From the NCBI RefSeq assembly GCF_900129855.1, contig NZ_LT670819.1, forward strand, positions 4,774,001 through 4,838,000: a stretch of 64,000 nucleotides of DNA, written 5' to 3'. Positions 32,499-41,073 of the stretch are shown here, piece after piece. The translations under genes were made by a program, and so were the position numbers. Source of the stretch: Streptomyces sp. 3214.6. Its GTDB lineage: Bacteria > Actinomycetota > Actinomycetes > Streptomycetales > Streptomycetaceae. Under the pieces are notes generated by a model. The model had not been told where the DNA came from, ran no database searches, and saw only the letters and a list, made by a program, of their open reading frames with translations. Every line of letters begins with the position of its first letter. Within the stretch, counting starts at the first letter, position 1.

Positions 32499-35092
32499 AC
32501 CGCGTACGACGTCTGCTGCTCCGGCTGGTCTGCGGGTCGGCCGCGGGAGCCCTCGCCGGTCTCGCGCTCGCCCAGGCCGCGCCGCCCGCGGCCGCCGCCC
32601 CCACCGGGTCCGCGGTGACCGTGTCCGGGCGCGGCGAGTTCAAGGACATGAAGTTCACGGTCGACCAGACCACGCACCTCACCAGCCAGGCCGTCACCGT
32701 CTCCTGGACCGGCGGCACCCCGACCACCTTCGCCGGCACGCTGTTCGACACCGACTTCGTGCAGATCATGCAGTGCTGGGGCGACGACGACGGCACGGTC
32801 CCGGCCGATCCCGGCCCGCCGCGCACCCAGTGCCAGTACGGCGCCTCCCCGACCACCGACCGGGGCAGCTGGCCCGGCAACGACTTCGACGACACCCGCA
32901 AGGTCTTCTACAGCGCCGATCCCACCAACTACGGCCAGGACGACCGCTACGGCGCGACCAACCCCAACGCGCCCGGCGAGGTCCCCTTCAAGCCGGTCAG
33001 CGGCGCCACCGTCACCTCCAACACCCAGAACAACCCCTACTTCAACCGCAACACCACCAACGAGGTCGACTTCGCCCGCACCGGCGCCGACGGCACCGGC
33101 CAGGAGTTCTTCGAGGTGCAGACCGCCAACGAGGCCCCGCACCTGGGCTGCGGCACCCCCGTCAGGACGAACGGCCGGACAGCGCCGCGCAGTTGCTGGC
33201 TGGTGATCGTCCCGCAGGGCCACCTCGACCTCGACGGCAAGCCGTACGCCGACCACAGCCAGGTCAACGCGGGCTCCCCGGTCTCCGCCACCAACTGGAA
33301 GAACCGCGTCGCGATCCCGCTGCGCTTCAACCCGGTCGGCGCCAACTGCGCGCTCGGCGCGAAGGAACGCCCCACCACGGGCAGCGAGCTGGTCGCCAGC
33401 GCGATGACCAGCTGGCAGACGGCACTGTGCCCGGCCGGCCGGGTCTACGGCTACACCGAGCTCGGCGAACCCGACACCCGCGCCCGGCTGTCCGGCGACG
33501 GCGCCTCCGGGCTGGCCTTCACCACCCGGGCGCTGGGCGCCGACGAAGGCACCACGGCGCCCCCCGGTACGACGGCCTACGCGCCCGTGGCGCTCTCCGG
33601 AGCCGTCATCGGCTTCACCGTCGAACGCAGACCCAAGGCCGGCGCACCGGACGCGGTGACGAGACTCGCCGGCACGAAGGTCGAGTCGATCGACCTGAAC
33701 CAGCGCCTGGTGGCCAAGCTGCTCACCGAGTCGTACGCCAACTCCACCTGGGGTTCCGTGCTCGGCGGAAAGGCCGCCAAGGGCTACGGGTGGGTGCGCA
33801 ACAACCCGGCGGGGCTGGCGAGCGACCCCGAGTTCATCGCCCTCAACCCGGAGTTCGCCGATCTGTCGGTCGCCGAGACCCCGGCCACCGACACCGACCT
33901 GATCACCGCCCTCGGGCACAGCGACACCGCCCGCGCGCTGTGGCGGTGGATCCTGTCCGACAAGGACGCCCGGCAGTTCCTCGCCGGCGCCTCCGACGAC
34001 TGGGGCATGCGGGTCAACCCGTACTACGCCACGAACGCGGACGTGAACGCGACCGGCACCGCCTTCGACCCGTCCCGCACGGACGACTACCCGAAGAGCG
34101 ACCCCTGGTGCACGATCCCGCCCGGCACCGGCGCCACCGCCCGGCAATGCATGATCGACTTCCATCCGTACGTGGACGACATGCAGTCCGGCGCGCTGCA
34201 CACCCGCCGCGCCGACGGCCTGTGGAAATCGACCTGGGACGCGCTGGCCAGCCCGCCCGCCTTCAAGAGCCCCGGCCCGCAGACCGTCGGCTCCCGGTTC
34301 GTCATCACCGTCACCGACGCGGCCTCGGCCGCCCGCTACGGCCTCCAGACCGCCCGCCTGCGCAACGCGGCCGGCACGTTCGTCGCGCCGGACACCGCTT
34401 CCCTGACGGCCGCCGCGGCGACCGCCGCCGGCAAGGGCGTCGCCGAGATCAGCCCCGCCGAGGCGAAGGCGAAGGGCGCCTATCCGCTCGCCCAGCTGGT
34501 CTACGCGGCCGTCCGCCCCGCCGGCCTGGACGCGGCCGCCCGCAAGGACTACGCGGCCCTGCTCGAGTACGCGGCCGGCGCCGGCCAGACCGGCGGCGCC
34601 GACCCGGGCCGCCTGCCCGCCGGTTACGCCCCGCTGCCGCAGCGGCTGCGCACCGCCACGACCACCGCCGCGCACGCCCTGGCGAGCTACCGGGGCGGCG
34701 CCCCCGGCGGCGGATCGGCCACGGGCGGTACCTCCGGCGGTTCGACCGGCGCGAACACCTCGGCCGGGGGCCCGGCCGGCACCGGCACCGCGGGCGCGGC
34801 GGCCGGGGGCGAGGGCGCCAGTGCCGCACCGGTCGCCCCGGCGTCGTACGGCGGAGGCGACGCCGTACGGACCACCGCGGCGGGCACGACCCCGGCGGAC
34901 CCCGCGAACGCCCTGCGGTACGCCGTCCCCGTGGGCGCCGCGCTCGGCGCCGTGGCCGGGGTGGGCGCGCCCCTCGCGGGCGGCAGCCGGCCACGGCTGC
35001 CCCTGCGGGTGCCGCTCCCGGGCGGCCGCACGGTCACCCTCGTACCGCGGTTCACCCTGCCCGCGCGGCTGCGGAAACCGCTGCGGCCCTGA
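32495..35092 (+). CDS. Large secreted protein, divergent substrate-binding-like, function unknown
   Basis: An 865-aa protein with a signal peptide (cleavage near AAAAPTG, residue 35). Motifs such as TTAYAPVALSGAVIGFTV near 365, VESIDLNQRLVAKLLTESY near 400 and NPEFIALNPEFADL near 450 are reminiscent of PstS-type phosphate-binding proteins, but the typical GSGS phosphate loops are missing. Aromatic- and Asn-rich stretches early in the protein look like an extra beta domain. After about 720 it becomes Gly/Ala/Thr-rich, then has one weak hydrophobic segment (YAVPVGAALGAVAGVGAPLAG) and a basic tail. It is coupled to the preceding gene by ATGA and therefore part of the pst-like system. I do not recognise a named family. 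Confidence 0.7.
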   Translation: MNRVRRLLLRLVCGSAAGALAGLALAQAAPPAAAAPTGSAVTVSGRGEFKDMKFTVDQTTHLTSQAVTVSWTGGTPTTFAGTLFDTDFVQIMQCWGDDDGTVPADPGPPRTQCQYGASPTTDRGSWPGNDFDDTRKVFYSADPTNYGQDDRYGATNPNAPGEVPFKPVSGATVTSNTQNNPYFNRNTTNEVDFARTGADGTGQEFFEVQTANEAPHLGCGTPVRTNGRTAPRSCWLVIVPQGHLDLDGKPYADHSQVNAGSPVSATNWKNRVAIPLRFNPVGANCALGAKERPTTGSELVASAMTSWQTALCPAGRVYGYTELGEPDTRARLSGDGASGLAFTTRALGADEGTTAPPGTTAYAPVALSGAVIGFTVERRPKAGAPDAVTRLAGTKVESIDLNQRLVAKLLTESYANSTWGSVLGGKAAKGYGWVRNNPAGLASDPEFIALNPEFADLSVAETPATDTDLITALGHSDTARALWRWILSDKDARQFLAGASDDWGMRVNPYYATNADVNATGTAFDPSRTDDYPKSDPWCTIPPGTGATARQCMIDFHPYVDDMQSGALHTRRADGLWKSTWDALASPPAFKSPGPQTVGSRFVITVTDAASAARYGLQTARLRNAAGTFVAPDTASLTAAAATAAGKGVAEISPAEAKAKGAYPLAQLVYAAVRPAGLDAAARKDYAALLEYAAGAGQTGGADPGRLPAGYAPLPQRLRTATTTAAHALASYRGGAPGGGSATGGTSGGSTGANTSAGGPAGTGTAGAAAGGEGASAAPVAPASYGGGDAVRTTAAGTTPADPANALRYAVPVGAALGAVAGVGAPLAGGSRPRLPLRVPLPGGRTVTLVPRFTLPARLRKPLRP

Positions 35093-35234
35093 GCACCGCC
35101 CTGAGCACCGCCCCCCTCGGGCGGCACTCCCCACAAGCGGCCGCCCGCTCCGCGGATCAGTCGGGGCGGACGGCCCGTACCACCCTGCCAGACCGCTTCT
35201 CCTCGTACCTTCCCAAGCTCTCAGGAGACTTCCG

Positions 35235-37232
35235 ATGCGCAGAACGCGCTCCACGGCCGTGCTCGTCGCCGCCGCAGTGGTGGCCGGCGGCGTGGCTCTC
35301 GCGAGCCCCGCCCACGCCGACCCCACCCCCGCCGGGACCTTCCGCAAGCTGGTCGGCGTGGGTTCCGACACCACCCAGGACGTGCTCAACGCCCTGGCCG
35401 GCGACACCGTCAACGCCAAGAGCTACGCCGCCACGGCCGTGAAGTCGGCGTCCGGCGCGGGCATCGCCTCCTACGACGCGATCGAGCCCGGCACCGGCTC
35501 CATCTCCTCCAGCATCACCACCCGTTCCGGCGGCCCGGCCTTCCTTCGCCCGAACGGCTCCGGCAAGGGCCGGCTCGCCCTGAGCGAGTCGCTGACCGGC
35601 GACAAGTTCCCCGACGGCAACGGTGTCGCCATCAAGGGCCAGGTCGACTTCGCCCGCTCCTCCAGCGGCCCGTCCACCTCCGGCACCGCGCTCACCTACA
35701 TCCCGTTCGCCCGGGACGCGCTCGGGGTGGCCGTGCGGGGCTCGGGCCTGGACAGCCTGACGGTGGCCCAGCTGCACGACATCTACTCCACCGCCAACCC
35801 GACGGTGAACGGCGTGGCCGTGCACCCGAGGATCCCGCAGACCGACTCCGGCACCCGCAAGTTCTTCCTCGCCGCGATCGGGCTCGACAACAGCACGATC
35901 AACAAGGACATCCCGGTCGTCCAGGAGAACCAGGGCAACGCGGCCCTCACCGAGGACGGCGACCTCGTGCCGTTCTCCGTGGGCAGCTGGATCGCCCAGA
36001 ACAACGGCGTCGCCCCCGACTACAGCAAGAAGGCGGCCGGCGACGGCGGCCACCTGGCGGCCGTGCGGCTGCCCGGCGACGTCAACGGCGCCACCAGCCC
36101 GGTCACCACGGTCGACGGCGCCCTCGCGCCGGTCCCGCACTACTACGAGAACTCCACGTTCGGCCGCGACGTCTACAACGTCGTCCCGACCCGGGCGGTC
36201 GACCCGGCGAGCATCTTCTTCGACAAGGACCTGTACGACGTCTTCGTCACCAGCGGCAGCCACACCGCCGCCCTGGCCTCCGACGAGGCCGAGCAGGTCA
36301 TCGCCGGCTTCGGCTTCCTGAACGAGTCCTACAACGGCTCGGTCAACCTGGCCAGGCACGCCAGGCAGGGCGGCCTCGAGGAGTCGGGCGTCGACCTCTC
36401 CCGGCCGGCCGCGCCCGCCCTGAAGGCAGCCGTCGGCGACGCGAGTCTGAAGCTGTCCTGGACCGCCCCGGCCGCGACCGCCCTCCCCCTCACCGACTAC
36501 CAGGTCACGCTGACCGGTGCGGACGGCGCCGTCGTCGCGACCAAGGACGTCCCGGCGACGACCACCTCGTACTCCTTCTCCGATCTGGCCGTCGGCGCCT
36601 ACACCGCCACCGTCACCGGCAACAACCTCAACGGCGCCGGCGCCCCGGCCACCTGGACCGGCGCGGTCGGATACCTCAGCACCACCAGGGCGACGGCCGC
36701 GGCGACCCCGTACGGGAAGACCCCGAAGGTCGCCGTCACCGTCACCGGCTCGCACGCGGTGCTCCCCGCCGGCAAGGTGACCGTGAAGGAGGGCGCCACC
36801 CTGCTGGGCACCGGCACCCTGGACGCCGCCGGCAAGGTCACCCTCGGCCTGTCGAACCACCTCAAGGTCGCCACGCACACCCTGACGGTTCTCTACGGCG
36901 GCAGCGCCAAGCTGAACGCCTCCTCGACCACGGCCGTCCTGAAGATCACCAAGGCCACGCCGTCCGTCGCGACCACCGCGCCCGCGTCCGTGAGCCACAC
37001 GGCCCGCGCCAAGGTCACCGTCAAGGTCGCCGCGCCCGGCACCACGCCCACCGGCATCGTGCGGATCTACGACGGCACCCGGCTGATCGCCACCGGCACC
37101 CTGAGCGCCGGCAAGGTGACCGTCACCCTGCCGAAGCTGGCCAAGGGCCGCCACACCCTGCACGCCTCCTACCTGGGCTCCACGACGGTGAGCGCCAGGA
37201 ACGGCGCGAACTTCACGATCAAGTCCACCTGA
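35235..37232 (+). CDS. Secreted PstS-like binding protein with fibronectin/Ig-like repeats
   Basis: A 665-aa secreted protein. Signal peptide cleaves after SPAHA near residue 30. The PBP-like domain opens FRKLVGVGSDTTQDVLNALAG and contains QVDFARSSSGPSTSGTALTYIPFARDALGVAV near 135 and RIPQTDSGTRKFFLAAIG near 200. A fibronectin-type-III-like module (about 395-480) and two Ig-like beta repeats (about 485-665; GKVTVKEGATLLGTGTLDAAGKVTL and a similar second unit) follow. There is no transmembrane anchor, no lipobox and no LPxTG signal. CAGGAGA precedes ATG 35235. It presumably binds a phosphorylated ligand or phosphate outside the cell, displayed by the Ig stalk. Confidence 0.8.
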   Translation: MRRTRSTAVLVAAAVVAGGVALASPAHADPTPAGTFRKLVGVGSDTTQDVLNALAGDTVNAKSYAATAVKSASGAGIASYDAIEPGTGSISSSITTRSGGPAFLRPNGSGKGRLALSESLTGDKFPDGNGVAIKGQVDFARSSSGPSTSGTALTYIPFARDALGVAVRGSGLDSLTVAQLHDIYSTANPTVNGVAVHPRIPQTDSGTRKFFLAAIGLDNSTINKDIPVVQENQGNAALTEDGDLVPFSVGSWIAQNNGVAPDYSKKAAGDGGHLAAVRLPGDVNGATSPVTTVDGALAPVPHYYENSTFGRDVYNVVPTRAVDPASIFFDKDLYDVFVTSGSHTAALASDEAEQVIAGFGFLNESYNGSVNLARHARQGGLEESGVDLSRPAAPALKAAVGDASLKLSWTAPAATALPLTDYQVTLTGADGAVVATKDVPATTTSYSFSDLAVGAYTATVTGNNLNGAGAPATWTGAVGYLSTTRATAAATPYGKTPKVAVTVTGSHAVLPAGKVTVKEGATLLGTGTLDAAGKVTLGLSNHLKVATHTLTVLYGGSAKLNASSTTAVLKITKATPSVATTAPASVSHTARAKVTVKVAAPGTTPTGIVRIYDGTRLIATGTLSAGKVTVTLPKLAKGRHTLHASYLGSTTVSARNGANFTIKST

Positions 37233-37250
37233 TCGCGTCCAGCTGATCCC

Positions 37251-37291
37251 GGCGGCCGGGGAGACACCGAGTGCGGGTCTCCCCGGCCGCC
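37251..37291 (+). terminator. 15-bp perfect hairpin inside the pst-like operon
   Basis: GGCGGCCGGGGAGAC pairs perfectly with GTCTCCCCGGCCGCC around an 11-nt loop, just after the Ig-type binding protein gene and before the sortase-like gene. No U-run follows, as is common for actinobacterial hairpins. It may partially terminate the message, lowering expression of the last two genes (including pstB). Confidence 0.8.
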
Positions 37292-37327
37292 GGCCCCGAC
37301 CCACATCTGTGAAGGAGGCGGGCCGCC

Positions 37328-38218
37328 GTGACGGTCGCCGTATCCCTGACGCTCCCCCGCGTCCGCAGCGTCACCGCCGTCCGCCACCTCGCACGCGGCG
37401 GCCTGCTCGCCCTCGCCGCCCTGCTGCTCGGCATCACCGCGCAGCTGCTGCTGGTCAGCGGCGCGCAGGAACACTCCGCGCAACACGCGGCGTTCGACGA
37501 GCTGCGCGGCCAACTCGCCCTCGGCACCGCCCCGGTGGCCCAGACCGACCAACAGGGCCGGCTGCTCGCGCCGGGCACGCCCGTCGCGCTCGTCGCTGTC
37601 CCCAGGCTGGGGATGAGCCAGGTGGTTCTCGAAGGCACGGACTCGACCGTCCTCACCGACGGCCCCGGCCACCGCCGGGACACCCCGCTGCCCGGCCAGG
37701 CCGGCACCAGCGTGCTGATGGGCCGCGCCGCCGCCTACGGCGGTCCCTTCGGCCGACTCTCCTCCCTCACGGAGGGCGACCGGTTCACCGTCACCACCGG
37801 CCAGGGCAGGGCCACGTACCAGGTCCTCGACCTGCGACGGGCCGGTGACCCGGCGCCCGCACCGCCGGCCGCCGGCCGGGGCCGGCTGGTCCTGGTCACC
37901 GCGACCGGCCCGCGTTTCATGCCGGCCGGCGTCCTGCGCGTGGACGCCGACCTGGTCTCCGCGCCCTTCCAGACCCCGGCCGCGGTCATCCGCTCCGGCA
38001 CACTCCCCGGCTCCGAGGAGCCCCTGGCCCGCCCCGCAGGAGTCCCGTGGCCGCTGGTGATGTGGCTGCAGGCGCTCCTCCTCGCGTCCGTGGCCGCCGT
38101 CTGGGCCTGGCACCGGTGGGGCCGTCACCAGACCTGGATCGTGTTCGCCCCGGTCGTCGCCGTCCTGGGCCTCCAGGTCGCCACCCGCACCACCGAACTC
38201 CTGCCCAACCTGCTGTGA
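37328..38218 (+). CDS. Sortase-fold membrane protein lacking catalytic His and Cys (pseudo-sortase)
   Basis: A 296-aa protein with an N-terminal membrane segment (about 22-45), a sortase-like beta-barrel (about 75-215) and two C-terminal membrane segments. The barrel aligns with class E sortases: LPGQAGTSVLMGRAAAYGG covers the site of the catalytic His, but Arg133 follows the MG where sortases have GH. RLVLVTATGP covers the TLxTC box, but Ala192 replaces the nucleophile Cys. The active-site Arg may be Arg204. It therefore should not catalyse transpeptidation. No LPxTG-type substrate is present nearby. GTG 37328 follows AAGGAGG. It may scaffold the secreted binding proteins at the membrane; that is inference. 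Confidence 0.8.
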   Translation: MTVAVSLTLPRVRSVTAVRHLARGGLLALAALLLGITAQLLLVSGAQEHSAQHAAFDELRGQLALGTAPVAQTDQQGRLLAPGTPVALVAVPRLGMSQVVLEGTDSTVLTDGPGHRRDTPLPGQAGTSVLMGRAAAYGGPFGRLSSLTEGDRFTVTTGQGRATYQVLDLRRAGDPAPAPPAAGRGRLVLVTATGPRFMPAGVLRVDADLVSAPFQTPAAVIRSGTLPGSEEPLARPAGVPWPLVMWLQALLLASVAAVWAWHRWGRHQTWIVFAPVVAVLGLQVATRTTELLPNLL

Positions 38219-38251
38219 CCTGCCGTGCCCGTTTCCCGTGAGGTGTTTGAC

Positions 38252-39091
38252 GTGACCGAAGTAGCCGAGCCGCTGACCGACACGGTCGTCCTGCCGCCCG
38301 TGACCTCCGCCGCCGCCCCCGCCGCCCTCGAAGCCCGGGCCGTCTCCGCCTGGTTCGGCGCCCACCAGGTGCTCAGCCGGGTCTCGCTGAGGATGCCCGC
38401 GGGTGAGGTCACCGCCCTCATCGGCCCCTCGGGCTGCGGCAAGTCGACGTTCCTGCGCACCCTGAACCGAATGCACGAGCTGATCCCGGCCGCCCGCTTC
38501 GGCGGCGAGGTGCTCTTCGACGGCGAGGACATCTACGACCCGGCGTGGCGGCTGACGGACGCCCGCCGCCGTATCGGCATGGTCTTCCAGAAGCCGAACC
38601 CGTTCCCCGCCATGTCGATCTACGACAACGTCGTCGCGGGACTGCGCCTGACGGGAGCGCGCGCGAACCGGCACGAGAAGGACGCCCTGGTGGAGGAGTC
38701 CCTGTCCCGGGCCGGCCTGTGGAAGGAGGTCAAGGACCGCCTCCGCCGGCCGGGCGGCGCCCTGTCCGGCGGCCAGCAGCAGCGCCTGTGCATCGCGCGG
38801 GCGCTGGCCGTCCGCCCCCGGGTGCTGCTGATGGACGAACCCTGCTCGGCTCTCGACCCCACCTCGACGCGCCGCGTCGAGGAGACCGTCCAGGAACTGG
38901 CCGGGCAGGTGACGGTCGTGATCGTCACCCACAACATGCAGCAGGCCGCCCGCGTCTCCCAGCAGTGCGCCTTCTTCCTCGCCGAACAGGGCGCCCCCGG
39001 AGGCATCGTCGAGGCGGGCCCCACGGCCGACGTCTTCGGCGCCCCGCGCGACCCGCGGACCGCGGACTACGTGGCAGGCCGCTTCGGCTGA
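38252..39091 (+). CDS. pstB: Phosphate ABC transporter ATP-binding protein PstB
   Basis: A 279-aa ATPase. Walker A GPSGCGKST near residue 60, the PstB-specific LRTLNRMHELIPAARFGGEVLFDGEDIYD, VFQKPNPFPAMSIYDNV near 115, signature LSGGQQQRLCIARAL near 170 and Walker B VLLMDEPCSALDP near 190 identify PstB clearly. The His switch is in IVTHNMQQAAR. GTG 38252 is preferred for its GAGGTG ribosome-binding site; GTG 38225 is an alternative. It is the last gene of the unit and is separated from the permeases by four genes, an unusual order. No phoU is present. Confidence 0.92.
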   Translation: MTEVAEPLTDTVVLPPVTSAAAPAALEARAVSAWFGAHQVLSRVSLRMPAGEVTALIGPSGCGKSTFLRTLNRMHELIPAARFGGEVLFDGEDIYDPAWRLTDARRRIGMVFQKPNPFPAMSIYDNVVAGLRLTGARANRHEKDALVEESLSRAGLWKEVKDRLRRPGGALSGGQQQRLCIARALAVRPRVLLMDEPCSALDPTSTRRVEETVQELAGQVTVVIVTHNMQQAARVSQQCAFFLAEQGAPGGIVEAGPTADVFGAPRDPRTADYVAGRFG

Positions 39092-39110
39092 CGGCCCGCC
39101 ACCGGCGGCG

Positions 39111-40229
39111 TCAGCCGGACTGCGCCGGCGTCTGCCTGACGCCGTCCACGACGGCCCGGTTCACGACGGCGCTGGTGAAGACGACCGTGCCGGGCTTGAT
39201 CAGCCCGTCGTCCCCGCTCGCTCCCTTCACCTGGACCGAGCGCTCGCCGAGGAAGACATGCGTCTTCTTGTCGAAGATCCACTCCTCGCGCTGTCCGCTG
39301 GTCTCGTCCAGCCGCGCCACGGCCACCCCGGGCCGCCCGACGGCGTCCACGGCGTCGTTCACGACGACGACCCCGGGGATCTTCGCGGCCGTCCTGAACA
39401 GCGCCGCGTAGAGGCCCGCCGGCGGATAGCTCTCGCCGAGCAGGTCGCCGATGGTCGTGAACGCCTCCTGGTCGGGGGAGTTGCCCATCCCCTCGGTCTC
39501 CTTGTAGATCTTCGCGAGGAGTTCGTCGGGGTCGGTGGTCAGCTTGCTCAGGTAGTCGTACGACGGAGCGTTCAGGCCCGCCCGCCGGGTGTTGCCCTGC
39601 TCGTCGGGGAGGCTCAGGGTCTCGCCCTCGGGGCTGTCGTTGACGGCCGGGTCGATCAGCCAGCCCTTGGTGCCGTCCGCGGACTCCCACACCTGACGCG
39701 TGTGCAGCGCGTGACTGGCCAGGGTGCTCTTGTCGTCGACCGTCCTCACGAAGCTCTCGGCGGTCCTGGACTCGATATAGACGTACTGGCCGGGCTTCAG
39801 GGTCGGGCGGGGCGCCTCGGCCGCCGCCAGCGAGATCTGGTCGAGCAACTGGGGCACGCCCTTGGTCGTCGCGACGCCGACGGCGGTGGTCAGGGCCGGT
39901 CCGGTGGCGACGCCACCGTCCCTGACCCCGTCGCCACCGGAGTCCACCACACCGGCGACGACGGACGCCGCCACGGCGACAACCAGGGCGGGCAGCGCGA
40001 TCGCCGGCCGCGGCAACCGCAACCGCAAGCGCGACCCACGGGTCTCCGCCGGGGCGGTGGGCTGCGCCGGGGCGGTGGGCTGCGTCTGAATCTCATGGAT
40101 CTGGGCCATCATGCGCTCCTTGTGGAACTGGTGACGGCCCGTCGGCAGGTCACGCGCCATCCGGGCGAAGAGTTGTGCGCCCTCTTCTTCCCACTCGGCT
40201 TGACTCTGCCGGGGCGTGTTCGCGTTCAT
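39111..40229 (-). CDS. CU044_5270-family membrane protein (sigma-factor partner)
   Basis: A 372-aa protein. The N-terminal 70 residues are cytoplasmic (QSQAEWEEEGAQLFARM...), one membrane helix follows (IALPALVVAVAASVVAGVV, about 75-95), then an extracytoplasmic domain containing GQYVYIESRTAESF near 148 and the repeated motif around LTTDPDELLAKIYKE near 230. CU044_5270-type proteins sit beside ECF-type sigma factors and resemble anti-sigma or sensor partners in topology. It overlaps the sigma gene by ATGA, so the two are translated together. A GGAGG site is visible upstream of ATG 40229. Confidence 0.88.
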   Translation of the reverse strand: MNANTPRQSQAEWEEEGAQLFARMARDLPTGRHQFHKERMMAQIHEIQTQPTAPAQPTAPAETRGSRLRLRLPRPAIALPALVVAVAASVVAGVVDSGGDGVRDGGVATGPALTTAVGVATTKGVPQLLDQISLAAAEAPRPTLKPGQYVYIESRTAESFVRTVDDKSTLASHALHTRQVWESADGTKGWLIDPAVNDSPEGETLSLPDEQGNTRRAGLNAPSYDYLSKLTTDPDELLAKIYKETEGMGNSPDQEAFTTIGDLLGESYPPAGLYAALFRTAAKIPGVVVVNDAVDAVGRPGVAVARLDETSGQREEWIFDKKTHVFLGERSVQVKGASGDDGLIKPGTVVFTSAVVNRAVVDGVRQTPAQSG

Positions 40230-40909
40230 CGGTTTCCTCCCTGCGCGGGCCGGACCACGTATGCGTGATCGCCTCTTGTCTGTCGACCGGAGCGTCCGCC
40301 TTCCCGATCCCCGCCGACTTTCTCGAACGCCGGACCGGCGCCGGTGCGGGCGACCGGCGCCCCGACCGGTTCGTCCCCGGCCAGCGCGCGCAGCTTCTTC
40401 CGCGCCCGGGAGAGCCGGGAGGCGACGGTGCCGACCGGAATGCCGAGGGCCTCGGCCGCCGCCTCGTAGTCCAACCCCTCCCCCAGACACAGCGCGACGA
40501 CCTCGCGCTCCGGTCTGCGCAGGGTGGCGAGGGCGGTGAGGGCCTTGGCGAGCCGCCGCCGGTCGTCGACCCGGTCGGCCACCTCGTCGGCGTGGTCGGG
40601 CACCGCCAGCTCGGCCGCCGCGGCGGCGCCGGCCGCGGCCCGGTACCGGCGGTTGCTCCGGTACTGGTTGCGCGCGGTGTTGGTGGCGATGCCCAGCAGC
40701 CAGGGCCGCAGCGAGCCGCCCTCGGGCTCGACCTTGTCGCGCAGCCGCCACGCCTCCATGAAGGTCGCGGCCATCACGTCCTCGGCCGTCGACCAGTTCG
40801 CGGTCAGCCGGAAGGCATGGTTGTAGACGGCACGGGAGTAGGCGTCGAACAACTCCCCGAACGCACTCGACTCCCCGGCCCGCACTCGGGCACGCATATG
40901 AGTACTCAC
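40226..40909 (-). CDS. ECF-type RNA polymerase sigma factor
   Basis: A 227-aa sigma-70 family factor. Region 2 spans AFGELFDAYSRAVYNHAFRLTANWSTAEDVMAATFMEAWR near residues 16-56 and RPWLLGIATNTARNQYRSNRR near 70. Region 4 spans LATLRRPEREVVALCLGEGLDYEAAAEALGIPVGTVASRLSRARKKL near 127-172. A 50-residue, poorly structured C-terminal extension follows. The downstream CU044_5270 protein is probably its regulatory partner. A palindrome fitting the Streptomyces Crp consensus lies 37 bp upstream of the start. Confidence 0.92.
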   Translation of the reverse strand: MSTHMRARVRAGESSAFGELFDAYSRAVYNHAFRLTANWSTAEDVMAATFMEAWRLRDKVEPEGGSLRPWLLGIATNTARNQYRSNRRYRAAAGAAAAAELAVPDHADEVADRVDDRRRLAKALTALATLRRPEREVVALCLGEGLDYEAAAEALGIPVGTVASRLSRARKKLRALAGDEPVGAPVARTGAGPAFEKVGGDREGGRSGRQTRGDHAYVVRPAQGGNR

Positions 40910-40945
40910 GTCCCTGAGCTGTCCACCACCTCACCCCGCCTTCCC

Positions 40946-40959
40946 GTGACGTGCGTCAC
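40946..40959. promoter_or_regulatory. Putative Crp binding site (GTG-N6-GNCAC)
   Basis: GTGACGTGCGTCAC is a perfect inverted repeat with a 2-nt centre and fits GTG-N6-GNCAC, the consensus I recall for S. coelicolor Crp. It lies 37 bp upstream of the sigma-factor start and 115 bp upstream of the divergent Rieske gene. A TTGCGG / TATAAA pair near 40966-40983 may be the Rieske-side promoter, though the spacing is short. Confidence 0.5.
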
Positions 40960-41073
40960 ACGACGGTTGCGGTTCGGTATAAATCCCGGGCACCGCGGGC
41001 GTCCTCCCGACACGGACGTTCTTCCTGACCTCAGGCCAAGAGGGACGCACACAGCCCCACTAGCATCGGCCGC

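Noticed and set aside
32267..35419. Reverse-strand frame of about 1050 codons opposite the pst-locus secreted protein
   Set aside because: Same artefact of high GC3; the forward gene has signal peptide, coupling to neighbours and coherent motifs.
37328..38218. Calling this an active housekeeping sortase
   Set aside because: Both the Cys and the His needed for catalysis are replaced, so only the fold is claimed.
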